From: Nocardioides lijunqiniae
GTDB taxonomy: Bacteria > Actinomycetota > Actinomycetes > Propionibacteriales > Nocardioidaceae
Reading direction: 5' to 3'
Assembly: GCF_015024225.1 (NCBI RefSeq)
Contig: NZ_JACJGM010000027.1
Location: 1 to 64,000 of the forward strand
DNA: 64,000 nucleotides
Shown: positions 1-10,087 of the stretch, one piece after another
Position numbering within the stretch: position 1 is the stretch's first letter
Layout of the letters: each line of letters opens with the position of its first letter
The notes under the pieces: model-generated
Database searches by the model: none
What the model was told of the DNA's origin: nothing
What the model saw: the letters and a program-made list of their open reading frames with translations, nothing else
Position numbers and translations under genes: made by a program

Positions 1-2445
1 GCGCAGCCCGAGGCGCCCGCCGCTGCGGCGACGCCCTCGCCCGCCCGCCCGAAGGCGCCGACCCCGGCGCCCCGTCCGGTCGGCAAGCCCAGCGGCACGC
101 CGCGTCCGGGCAACAACCCCTTCTCGTCCAGCCAGGGGATGGGCAAGCGTCCCGCCCCGGCCCCGCGCGACCCCGAGGTCGACGAGGCTCCCGCCGACAA
201 CCGCCCGCCGCGGCCGCCCGCCGCGCGTGAGGGTGGCGCGCCCGGTCGCCCGGGCATGCCGCGCCCCAACCCGGCGATGATGCCCAAGTCCCCGTCCGCC
301 TTCGGTCCCGGCCCTGCCGGTCGTGGCGGCCCCGGTGGTCCCGGTCGCGGAGGCCCCGGTGGCGCTCCCGGTCGCGGTGGCCCCGGTGGTGCTCCCGGTC
401 GCGGTGCGCCCGGTCGTGGCGCCCCCGCGGGTGCCGGTGCCCCGGGTCGTCCCGGCGGCTTCGGCCCGAGCGGTGGCGGTCGTCCCGGTGGCGGCAACCG
501 CCCCGGCCAGCGCGGTCAGACCCAGGGTGCCTTCGGTCGCCCCGGCGGCCCGTCGCGTCGTGGACGCAAGTCCAAGCGGGCGCGTCGCCAGGAGTTCGAG
601 GCCATGGAGGCTCCGACCCTGGGCGGCATGCGCGTCCGCAAGGGCAACGGCGAGACCGTGCGTCTCGCCCGTGGCGCCTCGCTGACGGACTTCGCCGACA
701 AGGTCGGCGTCGACGCCGCCCAGCTGGTGCAGATGCTCTTCCACCTCGGCGAGATGGTCACCGCGACCGAGTCGGTGAACGACGCGACGCTCGAGCTGCT
801 CGGTGAGGAGCTCAACTACACCGTCGAGGTCGTCTCCCCGGAGGACGAGGACCGCGAGCTGCTGGAGTCGTTCGACATCGACTTCGGCACCGACGAGGGC
901 GACGAGAGCGACCTGGTCATCCGGCCGCCGGTCGTCACCGTCATGGGTCACGTCGACCACGGAAAGACCAAGCTCCTCGACGCGCTGCGCAACGCCAACG
1001 TCGTCGACAAGGAGGCCGGTGGCATCACCCAGCACATCGGTGCCTACCAGGTCGCGACCGAGGTCGACGGCACGGAGCGTCGGATCACCCTGATCGACAC
1101 CCCCGGTCACGAGGCGTTCACCGCCATGCGTGCTCGTGGTGCCCAGGCGACCGACATCGCGATCCTCGTGGTCGCGGCCGACGACGGCGTCATGCCGCAG
1201 ACGGTGGAGGCGCTCAACCACGCCCGAGCCGCCGGTGTGCCGATCGTGGTCGCGGTCAACAAGATCGACAAGCCCGACGCCGACCCGACCAAGGTCCGCG
1301 GTCAGCTGACCGAGTACGGCCTGATCCCCGAGGAGTACGGCGGCGACGCGATGTTCGTCGACGTCTCGGCCAAGTCCGAGCTCAACCTGGACAAGCTCCT
1401 CGAGGCGGTCGTCCTGACGGCCGACGCGTCCCTGGACCTGCGGGCCAACCCCACGCAGGACGCCCAGGGCCTGGTCGTCGAGGCGCACCTCGACCGCGGC
1501 CGCGGCCCGGTCGCGACCGTCCTGGTCCAGCGCGGCACGCTCCGCGTCGGCGACTCGATCGTGGCGGGCGCCGGCTACGGCCGCGTGCGCGCCATGCTCG
1601 ACGAGCACGGCGAGAACATCGAGCAGGCCGACCCGTCGCGTCCCGCGATGGTGCTGGGTCTGACCGCGGTGCCTGGCGCAGGCCAGAACTTCATCGTGGT
1701 CGAGGACGACCGCATGGCGCGCCAGATCGCCGAGAAGCGCGAGGCGCGCGAGCGTGCGGCCATGCAGGCCAAGCGTCGCGTGCGTCGCACCCTCGAGGAC
1801 TTCATGGCCTCCATGGAGAAGGGCGAGAGCCAGGAGCTCAACCTCATCCTCAAGGGCGACGTGTCCGGCTCGGTCGAGGCTCTCGAGGACGCCCTCGCGC
1901 AGATCGACGTCGGCGACGAGGTCAGCCTGCGGGTCATCGACCGCGGTGTCGGTGCGATCACCGAGACCAACGTCGACCTGGCGGCCGCCTCCGACGCGAT
2001 CATCATCGGCTTCAACGTCCGGCCCCAGGGCAAGGCGGGCCAGATGGCCGACAAGGAGGGCGTGGAGATCCGGTACTACTCGGTCATCTACAACGCCATC
2101 GAGGAGATCGAGGCAGCGCTCAAGGGCATGCTCAAGCCGGTCTACGAGGAGTCGACCCTGGGTCAGGCGGAGATCCGTGCGATCTTCCGCTCGTCCAAGC
2201 TCGGCAACATCGCGGGCTGCATGGTCACCTCGGGTGTCATCCGTCGCAACGCGAAGGTCCGCATCCTGCGCGACAGCAAGGTGATCGCCGACAACCTCGA
2301 CCTGACCTCGCTGAAGCGGGAGAAGGACGACGCGTCCGAGGTCCGCGAGGGCTTCGAGTGCGGCCTGGTGCTCCGGAACTTCCAGGACATCAAGGAAGGC
2401 GACATCGTCGAGGCGTTCGAGATGCGCGAGATCGCCCGCACCTGA
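1..2445 (+). CDS. infB: Translation initiation factor IF-2 (5' end missing)
   Basis: Delivers fMet-tRNA to the 30S subunit and promotes subunit joining as a GTPase. The reading frame is open from base 1, so the N-terminus lies before the window; the visible part is 814 codons. It begins with an Ala/Pro-rich stretch ending in the actinobacterial-style GNNPF...SQGM segment, then a long Gly/Pro/Arg repeat tract (about 298-530). The G domain follows: G1 GHVDHGKT at 946-969, DTPGHEAF near 1099, NKID near 1258. The C-terminal IF-2 domains follow to the stop. An in-frame ATG at 139 is an internal methionine, not a start. rbfA follows 71 bp later after a strong hairpin. Identity is secure; only the extent on the left is unknown. 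Confidence 0.97.
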   Translation, partial: AQPEAPAAAATPSPARPKAPTPAPRPVGKPSGTPRPGNNPFSSSQGMGKRPAPAPRDPEVDEAPADNRPPRPPAAREGGAPGRPGMPRPNPAMMPKSPSAFGPGPAGRGGPGGPGRGGPGGAPGRGGPGGAPGRGAPGRGAPAGAGAPGRPGGFGPSGGGRPGGGNRPGQRGQTQGAFGRPGGPSRRGRKSKRARRQEFEAMEAPTLGGMRVRKGNGETVRLARGASLTDFADKVGVDAAQLVQMLFHLGEMVTATESVNDATLELLGEELNYTVEVVSPEDEDRELLESFDIDFGTDEGDESDLVIRPPVVTVMGHVDHGKTKLLDALRNANVVDKEAGGITQHIGAYQVATEVDGTERRITLIDTPGHEAFTAMRARGAQATDIAILVVAADDGVMPQTVEALNHARAAGVPIVVAVNKIDKPDADPTKVRGQLTEYGLIPEEYGGDAMFVDVSAKSELNLDKLLEAVVLTADASLDLRANPTQDAQGLVVEAHLDRGRGPVATVLVQRGTLRVGDSIVAGAGYGRVRAMLDEHGENIEQADPSRPAMVLGLTAVPGAGQNFIVVEDDRMARQIAEKREARERAAMQAKRRVRRTLEDFMASMEKGESQELNLILKGDVSGSVEALEDALAQIDVGDEVSLRVIDRGVGAITETNVDLAAASDAIIIGFNVRPQGKAGQMADKEGVEIRYYSVIYNAIEEIEAALKGMLKPVYEESTLGQAEIRAIFRSSKLGNIAGCMVTSGVIRRNAKVRILRDSKVIADNLDLTSLKREKDDASEVREGFECGLVLRNFQDIKEGDIVEAFEMREIART

Positions 2446-2455
2446 TCCACCCGTG

Positions 2456-2495
2456 ACGAGTCGGCGCAGTCCCTGCCGGGGCTGCGCCGACTCGT
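2456..2495 (+). terminator. Inter-cistronic hairpin between infB and rbfA
   Basis: A perfect 14-bp inverted repeat (2456-2469 and 2482-2495, arm ACGAGTCGGCGCAG) with a 12-nt loop, followed by TCGTTTG. The short broken T-run makes it a possible weak terminator or an mRNA processing and stability hairpin. rbfA has its own AGGA ribosome site just downstream. Confidence 0.6.
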
Positions 2496-2516
2496 TCGTT
2501 TGAGAGAGTAGGAAGC

Positions 2517-3020
2517 ATGACCAGCCCACGCGTGCGCAAGATCGCCGACCGGATCCAGGTGATCGTCGCGGAGATGCTCGAACGCCGGATCAAGGACCCG
2601 CGGCTGGGGTTCGTGACCCTGACCGACGTCCGCCTGACCGGTGACGGCCAGCAGGCCACGATCTTCTACACCGTCCTGGGCGGCGACGAGGAGATGGCCG
2701 GCACGGCGGTGGCCCTGGAGTCGGCCAAGGGCGTCCTGCGCTCCGAGGTCGCCAAGCAGCTCGGCACCCGCACCGCCCCCACCCTGACCTTCGTCCACGA
2801 CGCCCTGCCCGAGGAGGCGCGCGCCCTCGACGAGGTGCTCGCCCGCGCCAAGGCGCAGGACGAGGCGGTCGCCGCCGCCCGCGCCAACGCCGCCTACGCC
2901 GGCGAGGTCGACCCGTACAAGAAGCCCCGTGAGGACGACGAGGACGACGAGGACGACGAGCTGGACCAGGCCGACGACCTGGCCGGTGCCGCCGATGACG
3001 AGGACGACCGGCTCTCGTGA
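2517..3020 (+). CDS. rbfA: Ribosome-binding factor A
   Basis: Helps mature the 16S 5' end and bind the 30S subunit. The 167-residue product starts at an ATG preceded by AGGA (gagagtaggaagc). The N-terminal half has the RbfA KH-like pattern ([28 protein letters not shown]). The tail from about residue 130 is strongly acidic (runs of D and E), as is common in actinobacterial RbfA. The stop overlaps the GTG of truB by 4 bp (GTGA), so the two are probably translationally coupled. Confidence 0.95.
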   Translation: MTSPRVRKIADRIQVIVAEMLERRIKDPRLGFVTLTDVRLTGDGQQATIFYTVLGGDEEMAGTAVALESAKGVLRSEVAKQLGTRTAPTLTFVHDALPEEARALDEVLARAKAQDEAVAAARANAAYAGEVDPYKKPREDDEDDEDDELDQADDLAGAADDEDDRLS

Positions 3021-3883
3021 CGACCGCCTCCGGCCTGGTCGTCGTCGACAAGCCGGCGGGGGTCACCTCGCACGACGTGGTGGCCCGTGTGCGCCGGCTC
3101 GCGGGCACCCGCAAGGTGGGCCACGCCGGCACGCTCGACCCGATGGCCACCGGGGTGCTCGTGCTCGGCGTCAACCGCGCCACCCGGCTCCTGGGGCACC
3201 TGATGCTCACGGAGAAGGGCTACGACGCCACGGTGCGCCTCGGCGCCGCGACGACCACCGACGACGCCGAGGGCGAGGTGGTCTCGACGGCCTCGACCGC
3301 GGCGCTCACGGAGCCGGTCGTGCGGGAGGCCCTCGCCGGCTTCGTCGGCGAGCTCCAGCAGGTGCCGACGGCCGTGTCGGCGATCAAGGTCGACGGCAAG
3401 CGCGCCTACCAGCGCGTGCGCGACGGCGAGGAGGTCGAGCTGAAGGCGCGCGCCGTCACGGTGCACGAGCTGACCGTCGGCGAGGTGCGCCTCGGCGACG
3501 ACCACGTCGACGTCGACGTCTCGATGCGCTGCTCCAGCGGCACCTACGTCCGCGCCATCGCCCGCGACGCCGGCCGTCTGCTCGGCGTGGGCGGGCACCT
3601 CACCGCCCTGCGACGCACGGCGGTCGGGTCCTTCGACCTCGCCGCCGCCTCGACGCTCGACGAGCTGGCCGAGTCGTTCGCGATGCTGCCGATCGCGGAC
3701 GCCGCCCGCAGCACGTTCCCCAGCCGCGAGCTCGACGACGAGCAGGCCGCCGACGTACGCGTCGGCCGCGCGCTCGACGTGCCCCTCGACGGTCTCACCG
3801 CGGTCTTCGCACCCGAGGGGGAGTTCCTCGCCCTCTACGAGCCGCGTGACGGCGTGGCCCGCGCGGCGGCGGTCTTCGTCTGA
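3017..3883 (+). CDS. truB: tRNA pseudouridine(55) synthase
   Basis: Converts U55 of tRNA to pseudouridine. The 288-residue protein starts at a GTG overlapping the rbfA stop. It opens with [14 protein letters not shown] and carries the catalytic aspartate in [12 protein letters not shown] near residue 40. A typical TruB body follows, with a short C-terminal domain. It belongs to the conserved infB-rbfA-truB-ribF cluster. Confidence 0.96.
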   Translation: MTTASGLVVVDKPAGVTSHDVVARVRRLAGTRKVGHAGTLDPMATGVLVLGVNRATRLLGHLMLTEKGYDATVRLGAATTTDDAEGEVVSTASTAALTEPVVREALAGFVGELQQVPTAVSAIKVDGKRAYQRVRDGEEVELKARAVTVHELTVGEVRLGDDHVDVDVSMRCSSGTYVRAIARDAGRLLGVGGHLTALRRTAVGSFDLAAASTLDELAESFAMLPIADAARSTFPSRELDDEQAADVRVGRALDVPLDGLTAVFAPEGEFLALYEPRDGVARAAAVFV

Positions 3884-3901
3884 CCGGCGGAGCACCGCCA
3901 G

Positions 3902-3907
3902 TAAGGT
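3902..3907 (+). promoter_or_regulatory. Probable -10 element of ribF (leaderless)
   Basis: TAAGGT ends 7 nt before the ribF GTG at 3915, with no purine-rich ribosome site between. This TANNNT spacing fits transcription starting at or next to the start codon, so ribF may be read from its own promoter as well as from the upstream operon. Confidence 0.5.
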
Positions 3908-3914
3908 TCCTGAC

Positions 3915-4850
3915 GTGCAGATCTGGCGTTCGCTCGACGACATCCCCGCCGACCTCGGGCCCACCGCGGTCGTGGTCGGCAACTTCGACGGCGTCCACCT
4001 CGGTCACCAGCAGGTGCTCGCCCGCGCGCGCAGCCTCGCCGACGAGCGCGGGCTGCCGGTCGTGGCGGTGACCTTCGAGCCGCACCCCATGGCGGTGCTG
4101 CGCCCCGAGCACGCGCCGACGATGCTCACGACCGTCGAGCGCCGCGCCGAGCTGCTGGCGGAGGCCGGCGCCGACGACGTGCTCGCGCTGCCCTTCGACC
4201 GCGACGTCGCCGGCTGGCCGCCGGAGGACTTCGTCCGCCGGGTGCTGGTGGACGGGCTCCGTGCGGCGCTGGTCGTGGTCGGCGCCAACTTCCGCTTCGG
4301 CCACCGGGCGGCGGGCGCCGTCGGCACGCTGGTCGCCGAGGGTGCCAAGCACGGCTTCGACGCCGAGGGCATCGCGCTCGACGGCGGGCCCATGGTCTGG
4401 TCCTCCACCTACGTGCGCACCTGCCTGGCGGCCGGCGACGTCGCCGGGGCCGCCGAGGCCCTCGGGCGCCCCTACGCCGTACGCGGCGTCGTGGTCCAGG
4501 GCGACCAGCGCGGGCGCGAGCTCGGCTACCCGACCGCCAACGTCCCGACCGACGGCCTGACCGCGGCCCCCGCCGACGGGGTCTACGCCGGCCGGCTGCG
4601 TCGCCTCGACACCGGCGAGATCCACCCGGCCGCCATCAGCGTCGGGACCAACCCGACCTTCGACGGCGTGCGCGCGCGCCGGGTGGAGAGCTACGTCCTG
4701 GACCGCACCGACCTCGAGCTCTACGGAGTCGAGGTCGAGGTGTCCTTCGTCGACCGGCTGCGCGGGATGGTGGCCTTCGACTCCGTCGACGCGCTCGTCG
4801 TGCAGATGGAGGCCGACGTCGACCGCGCCCGCGAGATCCTGGGCGCCTGA
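3915..4850 (+). CDS. ribF: Bifunctional riboflavin kinase / FAD synthetase
   Basis: Makes FMN and then FAD from riboflavin. The GTG at 3915 gives 311 residues starting VQIWRSLDDIP; the frame is open further upstream, but that stretch overlaps truB and does not look like RibF. The N-terminal adenylyltransferase domain has VVGNFDGVHLGHQ (about residues 20-33). The C-terminal flavokinase domain has GRELGYPTANV near residue 200. The length is normal for the family. The stop is 1 nt before the GTG of the next gene, which suggests read-through transcription. Confidence 0.95.
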   Translation: MQIWRSLDDIPADLGPTAVVVGNFDGVHLGHQQVLARARSLADERGLPVVAVTFEPHPMAVLRPEHAPTMLTTVERRAELLAEAGADDVLALPFDRDVAGWPPEDFVRRVLVDGLRAALVVVGANFRFGHRAAGAVGTLVAEGAKHGFDAEGIALDGGPMVWSSTYVRTCLAAGDVAGAAEALGRPYAVRGVVVQGDQRGRELGYPTANVPTDGLTAAPADGVYAGRLRRLDTGEIHPAAISVGTNPTFDGVRARRVESYVLDRTDLELYGVEVEVSFVDRLRGMVAFDSVDALVVQMEADVDRAREILGA

Positions 4851-4851
4851 G

Positions 4852-5883
4852 GTGTCCCACCCTGCGACGACCGGCGACCCGGTCGCCGACACCGATGCGT
4901 GGTTCGAGGCGCAGGGGCTGACTTACTTCGTGCCCGAGAAGCGGGTCTCGGTGCGCTCGGCGATGCGGCCGCGCAGGCTCGCGCCGCTGCTGGTGCTGAC
5001 GGCGCTGGTGGCCGGGGGAGCCGTGACGGTCCTGGCGCTGGTCGACGAGGGCAGCCTCATCCCGGCGGTCCTGTGGACGCTCGTGGGGGCGGCGTCGACG
5101 TGGTACGCGCTCATCGCCCTGGAGGCCCGCTCCATCGTCACCTGGGCGCTGGCCCGCACGTTCGGCAGCCTGTGGACCCTGCTGCCGATGATGACCCGCG
5201 CGCTGCCGATGTTGCTGGTCTTCGTGACGTTCCTCTTCATCAACGCCGAGGTGTGGGAGGTCGCGTCCTACCTCGAGACCGGCGAGCTCTGGCTGGTGGC
5301 GCTGCTCTTCGGCACCATGGCCGGCGCCTTCCTGCTCGTGCGGCTGCCCGAGGAGGTCGACCGCACCGACGACGACGTCGACGAGGCGCTGCTCCTGCAG
5401 TCGACCGCCGGCACCCCGCTGGAGCACGTGGCGCGCGAGCTGGTCGACGACCCGGACGCGGACCCGGCGTCGTACGCCGAGGTGGGCGGCTACGAGCGCT
5501 GGAACCTGATCCTGGTGCTGGTCGTCATCCAGGCCACGCAGGTGCTGCTGCTGGCGGTCACGGTCTTCGCGTTCTTCATGGTGTTCGGCTCGCTGATCGT
5601 GCAGCCCGAGATCGTCAAGACGTGGACCGGCGGCGCGCCCGACAGCATCCCGTTCCTGCAGGACATCCGTTACCTCGACAACATCTCGGCCGAGCTGGTC
5701 AAGGTGTCGGTGTTCCTCGCGGCGTTCTCCAGCCTCTATCTCACCGTGTCGACGGTGACCGACGAGACCTACCGCGAGCAGTTCTTCGGCAGCGTCCTGC
5801 ACGAGATGGAACGGGCCGTCGGCGTGCGCGCGGTGTACCTCGCGCTGCGCGACCGACGGCCCGCCCCTCCTGAGGTCGACTAG
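4852..5883 (+). CDS. Uncharacterised multi-pass membrane protein
   Basis: A 343-residue protein of no recognised family, starting at a GTG 1 nt after ribF. It has a hydrophilic start, paired hydrophobic segments around residues 44-90 and 110-170, an acidic linker (EEVDRTDDDVDEA) and two more hydrophobic segments around 215-245 and 280-300. The C-terminal tail (ETYREQFFGSVLHEME) is charged and probably cytoplasmic. The position suggests co-transcription with ribF, but nothing links it to flavin metabolism. It ends convergently on ptsH with a 4-bp overlap. Confidence 0.75.
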   Translation: MSHPATTGDPVADTDAWFEAQGLTYFVPEKRVSVRSAMRPRRLAPLLVLTALVAGGAVTVLALVDEGSLIPAVLWTLVGAASTWYALIALEARSIVTWALARTFGSLWTLLPMMTRALPMLLVFVTFLFINAEVWEVASYLETGELWLVALLFGTMAGAFLLVRLPEEVDRTDDDVDEALLLQSTAGTPLEHVARELVDDPDADPASYAEVGGYERWNLILVLVVIQATQVLLLAVTVFAFFMVFGSLIVQPEIVKTWTGGAPDSIPFLQDIRYLDNISAELVKVSVFLAAFSSLYLTVSTVTDETYREQFFGSVLHEMERAVGVRAVYLALRDRRPAPPEVD

Positions 5884-6137
5884 GCGTCCAGGTCCTTCTC
5901 GACGAGCGCCGCGATGGTCTCGACGTCGGCCTCGTTGTCGCCCGAGACCTCGACGGTGTCGCCGTTGCCGGCGCCCAGGGTCATCAGCAGCAGCGCGGAG
6001 CTCGCGTCGACGGCCTCGTCGCCGGGGATCCCGATGGTGACCTCGGAGTCGAGGTCGCCGGCGGCCTCGGAGATGATCGCGGCGGGGCGGGCGTGGAGGC
6101 CGACAGCGGAGCCGACCTTGACGGACTTCGTGGGCAT
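5880..6137 (-). CDS. ptsH: HPr phosphocarrier protein
   Basis: Carries phosphate from enzyme I to the sugar-specific EIIA domains. The 85-residue protein has the active histidine His15 in GLHARPA. Ser46 lies in DASSALLLMTLG, the region that HPr kinase modifies in Firmicutes; whether it is used here is unknown. It is the last gene of the fruR-fruK-fruA-ptsH operon, 33 bp after fruA, so the general carrier is expressed together with the fructose system. Confidence 0.95.
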   Translation of the reverse strand: MPTKSVKVGSAVGLHARPAAIISEAAGDLDSEVTIGIPGDEAVDASSALLLMTLGAGNGDTVEVSGDNEADVETIAALVEKDLDA

Positions 6138-6170
6138 GGTTCTCCTTCGGTGGGTGCTGCGATGGGTGGG

Positions 6171-8318
6171 TCAGACGGTGGCGAGCTCGGTGCGGCGTGA
6201 GCCCGTGGACTTGAGCGCGATGACGGCGGCGGCCCCGACCAGGACGCCGGCGATCAGCGCGATGAAGTAGCCCCAGACGCCATCGACCGCGAAGATCACG
6301 AAGATGCCGCCGTGCGGGGCGCGGACGGTGACGTCGAAGGCCTGGGACAGGCCGCCGGTCACCGCGCTGCCGAGCATGATGGCCGGGATGACGCGCAGCG
6401 GGTCGCCCGCGGCGAACGGGATGGCGCCCTCGGTGATGAAGGAGGCGCCGAGCAGCCAGCCGGCCTTGCCGTTCTCGCGCTCGGGCTGGGTGAACAGGCC
6501 CGGGCGCACCACGGTGGCGAGCGCCAGGGCGATCGGCGGCACCATGCCGGCCAGCATGACCGCGGCCATGATCTTGAGCTCGGGGGCGTCGGCGGCCAGG
6601 GAGGCGCCACCGACACCGGCGGCCGCGAAGCTGTAGGCGACCTTGTTGAGCGGACCGCCCATGTCGAAGGCCATCATCAGGCCGAGCACGACGCCGAGCA
6701 GGACGGCGTAGCTGCCGCTCATCGAGTTCAGGCCGTCGTTGAGCTGGTCCATGAGCCAGCCGATCGGCTTGCCGAAGACCACGATCATGAGCAGCCCGGC
6801 GATGATCGAGGTCAGCAGCGGGATGACCAGGACCGGCATCAGCCCGCGGGCCCAGGTCGGCACCTTCCAGCCGGCGATCCAGTGGGCGATGACACCGGCG
6901 AGCACGCCGCCGACGATCGCGCCGAGGAAGCCGGTGGCCGGGAGTGCGGCGGCGTTGTCGAAGTCACCCTCGACCACGCCGAAGATGTTGGCCGCCAGGC
7001 CGCCCATGATGAAGCCGGGGGCGATGCCGGGCCGGTCGGCGATCGCGTAGGCGATGTAGCCGGCGAGGGCCGGGATGAAGAAGAGGAACGCGGTCTTGCC
7101 GATGATGAAGAAGAGCGCCCCGATGTAGGCCATGAGGCCCGAGCCGAACAGCGCGTGGTCGAGGCCGAGCGCCTCGGGGTCGGGAAGGTCGAAGAGCGTG
7201 TTGTTGACGGCGATGTCGCCGTAGGGGCCGACGATCTCGTAGCCGCCGAGCAGGAACGACAGGGCGATCAGCAGACCGCCGGCCGCGACGAACGGGATCA
7301 TGTAGGAGACGCCGGTCATCAGCACGCGCCGCGTGCGTCCGCCCCAGCTCTCGTGGGCGCTGCCGCCGCCCTCTCCGGCGGTGACCTCGCCCTCGACGCG
7401 TGGGGAGCCCGGGTCGTCGGCGTAGCGCAGCGCCTCGGCGATCATCTTGTCGCCCTCGTCGATGGGGCGCTTGACGCCCGAGGAGACGACGGGCTTGCCG
7501 GCGAAGCGGCCGCGGTCGCGGACGCCCACGTCGACGGCGAAGATCACCGCGTCGGCCGCGGCGATGGTCGCGGGGGCGAGCGGGGTCGCCCCGGCGGAGC
7601 CCTGGGTCTCGACCTCGATGTCGACGCCGGCGCGTGCGGCCGCGGCCTCGAGGGCCTCGGCCGCCATGTAGGTGTGGGCGATGCCGGTGGGGCAGGCGGT
7701 GACGGCGACGAGGCGTCGGCGGGCCTGCGGGTCGGCGACGGGGGTCGCGTCGCCGGCGGGCTCGGCGGAGGCGGTGGGCTGGGAAGCGCCGCCGGCCGCG
7801 TTGCCGGCGTCCGTGCCCACGCCGGCGCCGCCGGCGGCCGGGGCAGGGGCCTTCTTGGCGGGAGCCGGTGCGTCGACCACGCGGCTGACGACGTCGACGA
7901 CGTCCTCGGGGGTCTCGGCGGCGCGCAGCCCGTCGGTGAACTCCGGCTTCACCAGCGCGCGGGCCAGCTTGGTGAGGATCTGGAGGTGGGTGTTGTCACC
8001 GCCCGCCGGGGCGGCGATGAGGAACGCCAGGTCGGCGGGGCCGTCCTTGGCGCCGAAGTCGACCTTCGGGGACAGCCGGGCGAAGACCAGCGTGGGGACC
8101 TCGACGCCGGTGGTGCGGCAGTGGGGGATGGCGATGCCGTCCTTCAGGCCGGTCGAGGACTTCTCCTCGCGGGCCAGGGCGTCGGCGACGAGTGCCTCGA
8201 CGTCCACGGCGCGGTCGGCCTGCGCGACGACGTCGGCGAGGGCGCGGATGACCGCGTGCTTGTCGGCGCCCAGGTCGGCGTCGAGCCGGACCAGGTCGGT
8301 GGTGATCAGGTCGTTCAT
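6171..8318 (-). CDS. fruA: Fructose-specific PTS permease, EIIABC
   Basis: Imports fructose and phosphorylates it to fructose 1-phosphate. The ATG at 8318 gives 715 residues and has GAAGG upstream; the frame runs further back, but only antisense to fruK. Domain order: EIIA (about 1-150, active His66 in IPHCRTTG), an Ala/Pro/Gly-rich linker (150-198), EIIB (active Cys209 in VTACPTGIAHTYMAAEAL), then a multi-pass EIIC to the end. It begins 5 bp after the fruK stop. The single-chain EIIABC layout is normal for actinobacterial FruA. Confidence 0.95.
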   Translation of the reverse strand: MNDLITTDLVRLDADLGADKHAVIRALADVVAQADRAVDVEALVADALAREEKSSTGLKDGIAIPHCRTTGVEVPTLVFARLSPKVDFGAKDGPADLAFLIAAPAGGDNTHLQILTKLARALVKPEFTDGLRAAETPEDVVDVVSRVVDAPAPAKKAPAPAAGGAGVGTDAGNAAGGASQPTASAEPAGDATPVADPQARRRLVAVTACPTGIAHTYMAAEALEAAAARAGVDIEVETQGSAGATPLAPATIAAADAVIFAVDVGVRDRGRFAGKPVVSSGVKRPIDEGDKMIAEALRYADDPGSPRVEGEVTAGEGGGSAHESWGGRTRRVLMTGVSYMIPFVAAGGLLIALSFLLGGYEIVGPYGDIAVNNTLFDLPDPEALGLDHALFGSGLMAYIGALFFIIGKTAFLFFIPALAGYIAYAIADRPGIAPGFIMGGLAANIFGVVEGDFDNAAALPATGFLGAIVGGVLAGVIAHWIAGWKVPTWARGLMPVLVIPLLTSIIAGLLMIVVFGKPIGWLMDQLNDGLNSMSGSYAVLLGVVLGLMMAFDMGGPLNKVAYSFAAAGVGGASLAADAPELKIMAAVMLAGMVPPIALALATVVRPGLFTQPERENGKAGWLLGASFITEGAIPFAAGDPLRVIPAIMLGSAVTGGLSQAFDVTVRAPHGGIFVIFAVDGVWGYFIALIAGVLVGAAAVIALKSTGSRRTELATV

Positions 8319-8323
8319 GTAGG

Positions 8324-9283
8324 TCAACCTTCGGTGGTGAGGAGGATCTCGCGGACCGGGACCAGGGCGGCGTCGACCTGGGAGGGGCGGGGGATGGTCG
8401 TGCCGGGGAGTCCGGCCGCCGCGCTGCCGTAGGCCACGGCCAGCGCGAGTCGTTGGGCGGGTGGCTGGCGGCGCAGGTCCCCGAGGAGGTAGCCGAAGAG
8501 GCTGGAGTCGCCCGCGCCGACGGTGCTGACCACCGTCGTCGGCGGGGGAGAGGCGTGCCAGGCGCCGTCGGCGTTGACGAGCACCGCCCCGTGGGGGCCG
8601 AGCGTGACCAGGACCTCGTCGACGCCGGCCGCGACCAGGGAGCCGGCGGCGCGTGCCGCCGCGGCCGGGTCGGCCTCGAGGGTGACCGGGTCGTCGCCGG
8701 TGAACGAGGCGAGCTCCTCGCCGTTGGGCTTCATCAGGTGCGGCGCGCCGTGGGCCAGCCGCGCGACGAGCTCGCGCAGCGGGGCGTTGCTGGTGTCGAC
8801 GGCGACCCGGACGCCGCCCGCGCGCAGGCGGGCGACCAGCTCGGCGTACCAGCCGTCGGGCGCGCCCGGCGGCAGCGAGCCGGCGAGCACGACCCAGTCG
8901 GCGCCGCTCGCGTGGCGGGTGACGGTCTCGGCGAGCGAGGCGAGGTCGGAGGCGGCCACGTTGGCGCCGGGGCTGTTGAGCTTGGTGGTGGTGCCGTCGG
9001 GCTCGCTGATGGTGACGTTGACGCGCATGGGTCCGGCCGGAGGCACGGGCTCGCACGGGATGTGGGCGGCGTGCAGCTCGTGCACGAACGGGTCGTCCGG
9101 GTCGGCCGGCAGCACCGCGAGGGTGGCCACCGACGCGCTGACGGCGGCACGCGAGATGTTGACGCCCTTGCCGCCGGCCTGGGAGGTCACGGTCTCGGCG
9201 CGCTGGACGGCGCCGCGACGCAGCTCCCCGGCCAGCGTGACCGTGCGGTCGACGCTGGGGTTGGGGGTGAGGGTGACGATCAC
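8324..9283 (-). CDS. fruK: 1-phosphofructokinase
   Basis: Phosphorylates fructose 1-phosphate to fructose 1,6-bisphosphate. This is a 319-residue PfkB-family kinase. The N-terminus MIVTLTPNPSVDRTV and GGKGVNISR are typical of FruK and LacC, and the C-terminal catalytic signature is GAGDSSLFGYLLG. The GTG start at 9283 overlaps the stop of the upstream regulator by 4 bp. Its place between the DeoR regulator and fruA fixes the substrate. Confidence 0.94.
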   Translation of the reverse strand: MIVTLTPNPSVDRTVTLAGELRRGAVQRAETVTSQAGGKGVNISRAAVSASVATLAVLPADPDDPFVHELHAAHIPCEPVPPAGPMRVNVTISEPDGTTTKLNSPGANVAASDLASLAETVTRHASGADWVVLAGSLPPGAPDGWYAELVARLRAGGVRVAVDTSNAPLRELVARLAHGAPHLMKPNGEELASFTGDDPVTLEADPAAAARAAGSLVAAGVDEVLVTLGPHGAVLVNADGAWHASPPPTTVVSTVGAGDSSLFGYLLGDLRRQPPAQRLALAVAYGSAAAGLPGTTIPRPSQVDAALVPVREILLTTEG

Positions 9284-10053
9284 ACGACCACGACCTCGAC
9301 GTCGGCCTTGCGCAGCTGCTCGAGGTCGTGCTCCGCGATGCCGTCGTCGGTCACGACCGTGTCGACGTCGTCGAGGGTCGCGAAGCGGACCGCGAGCTCA
9401 CGGCCCAGCTTGCTGGAGTCGGCGAGCACCACGACGCGTCCCGCGGCGCGCACCAGCGCGCGCTTGGTCGCGGCCTCGTCGCGGTCGGGGGTGGTGAGCC
9501 CGTGGTCGGGGGACAGCCCGTTGGTGCCGAGGAACACCAGGTCGGCGCGCAGGTCGTCGAGCGCGGCCACGGTGTCGGCTCCCACGGCGGCCTGGGTGGT
9601 GGCGCGGACGCGGCCGGGGAGCAGGTGCAGCTCGACCTGCGGGTGCACCACGAGCCGGGCCGCGATCGGCACCGCGTGCGTGATCACCGTGAGGCGCAGG
9701 TCGCGGGGGAGGTTGCCGGCCAGCCGCATGGTGGTGCTGCCCGCGTCCAGCAGGACGGTGCCCCCGGCGGTCGGCAGCAGCGACACGGCGGCGCGGGCGA
9801 TGCGGTCCTTGCTCTCGGTGTTGGCGGCGTCGCGCTCGCCCAGGCCGGACTCGATCGCGGCGAGGGCGCCGGCCGGGACGGCCCCGCCGTGCACGCGGTG
9901 CACCAGGCCGAGCCGCTCGAGGGCCGTCAGGTCGCGGCGCACGGTCTCGGTCGTGACGGCGTACTCCTCGGCCAGCGCGTTGACCGACAGTCGTCCGCGT
10001 GTGGCGACGAGCTGTGCGATCGCCTGCTGCCGCTCCTCGGCGTACATTGACAT
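9280..10053 (-). CDS. DeoR-family regulator of the fructose operon
   Basis: A 257-residue DNA-binding protein starting at the ATG at 10053, which has GGGAGG 9 nt upstream; ATG 10047 is an alternative. The N-terminal winged helix is LSVNALAEEYAVTTETVRRDL...RVHGGAV, and the C-terminal part is a DeoR sugar-phosphate sensor domain. It is the first gene of the fru operon and faces ptsI. Family logic suggests a repressor released by a fructose phosphate (FruR-type); that role is inferred. Confidence 0.9.
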   Translation of the reverse strand: MSMYAEERQQAIAQLVATRGRLSVNALAEEYAVTTETVRRDLTALERLGLVHRVHGGAVPAGALAAIESGLGERDAANTESKDRIARAAVSLLPTAGGTVLLDAGSTTMRLAGNLPRDLRLTVITHAVPIAARLVVHPQVELHLLPGRVRATTQAAVGADTVAALDDLRADLVFLGTNGLSPDHGLTTPDRDEAATKRALVRAAGRVVVLADSSKLGRELAVRFATLDDVDTVVTDDGIAEHDLEQLRKADVEVVVV

Positions 10054-10087
10054 GCCCGGTGGCCTCCCTCGCTTCTGTGTATATGTT

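Noticed and set aside
2456..2495. Strong intrinsic terminator separating infB from rbfA
   Set aside because: The stem is strong but is not followed by a real T tract, and no clear promoter was found before rbfA; kept only as a hairpin.
8319..9056. A 246-codon N-terminal extension of fruA
   Set aside because: The extension lies entirely inside fruK in another frame and is Arg/Pro-rich nonsense; the EIIA domain begins at ATG 8318.
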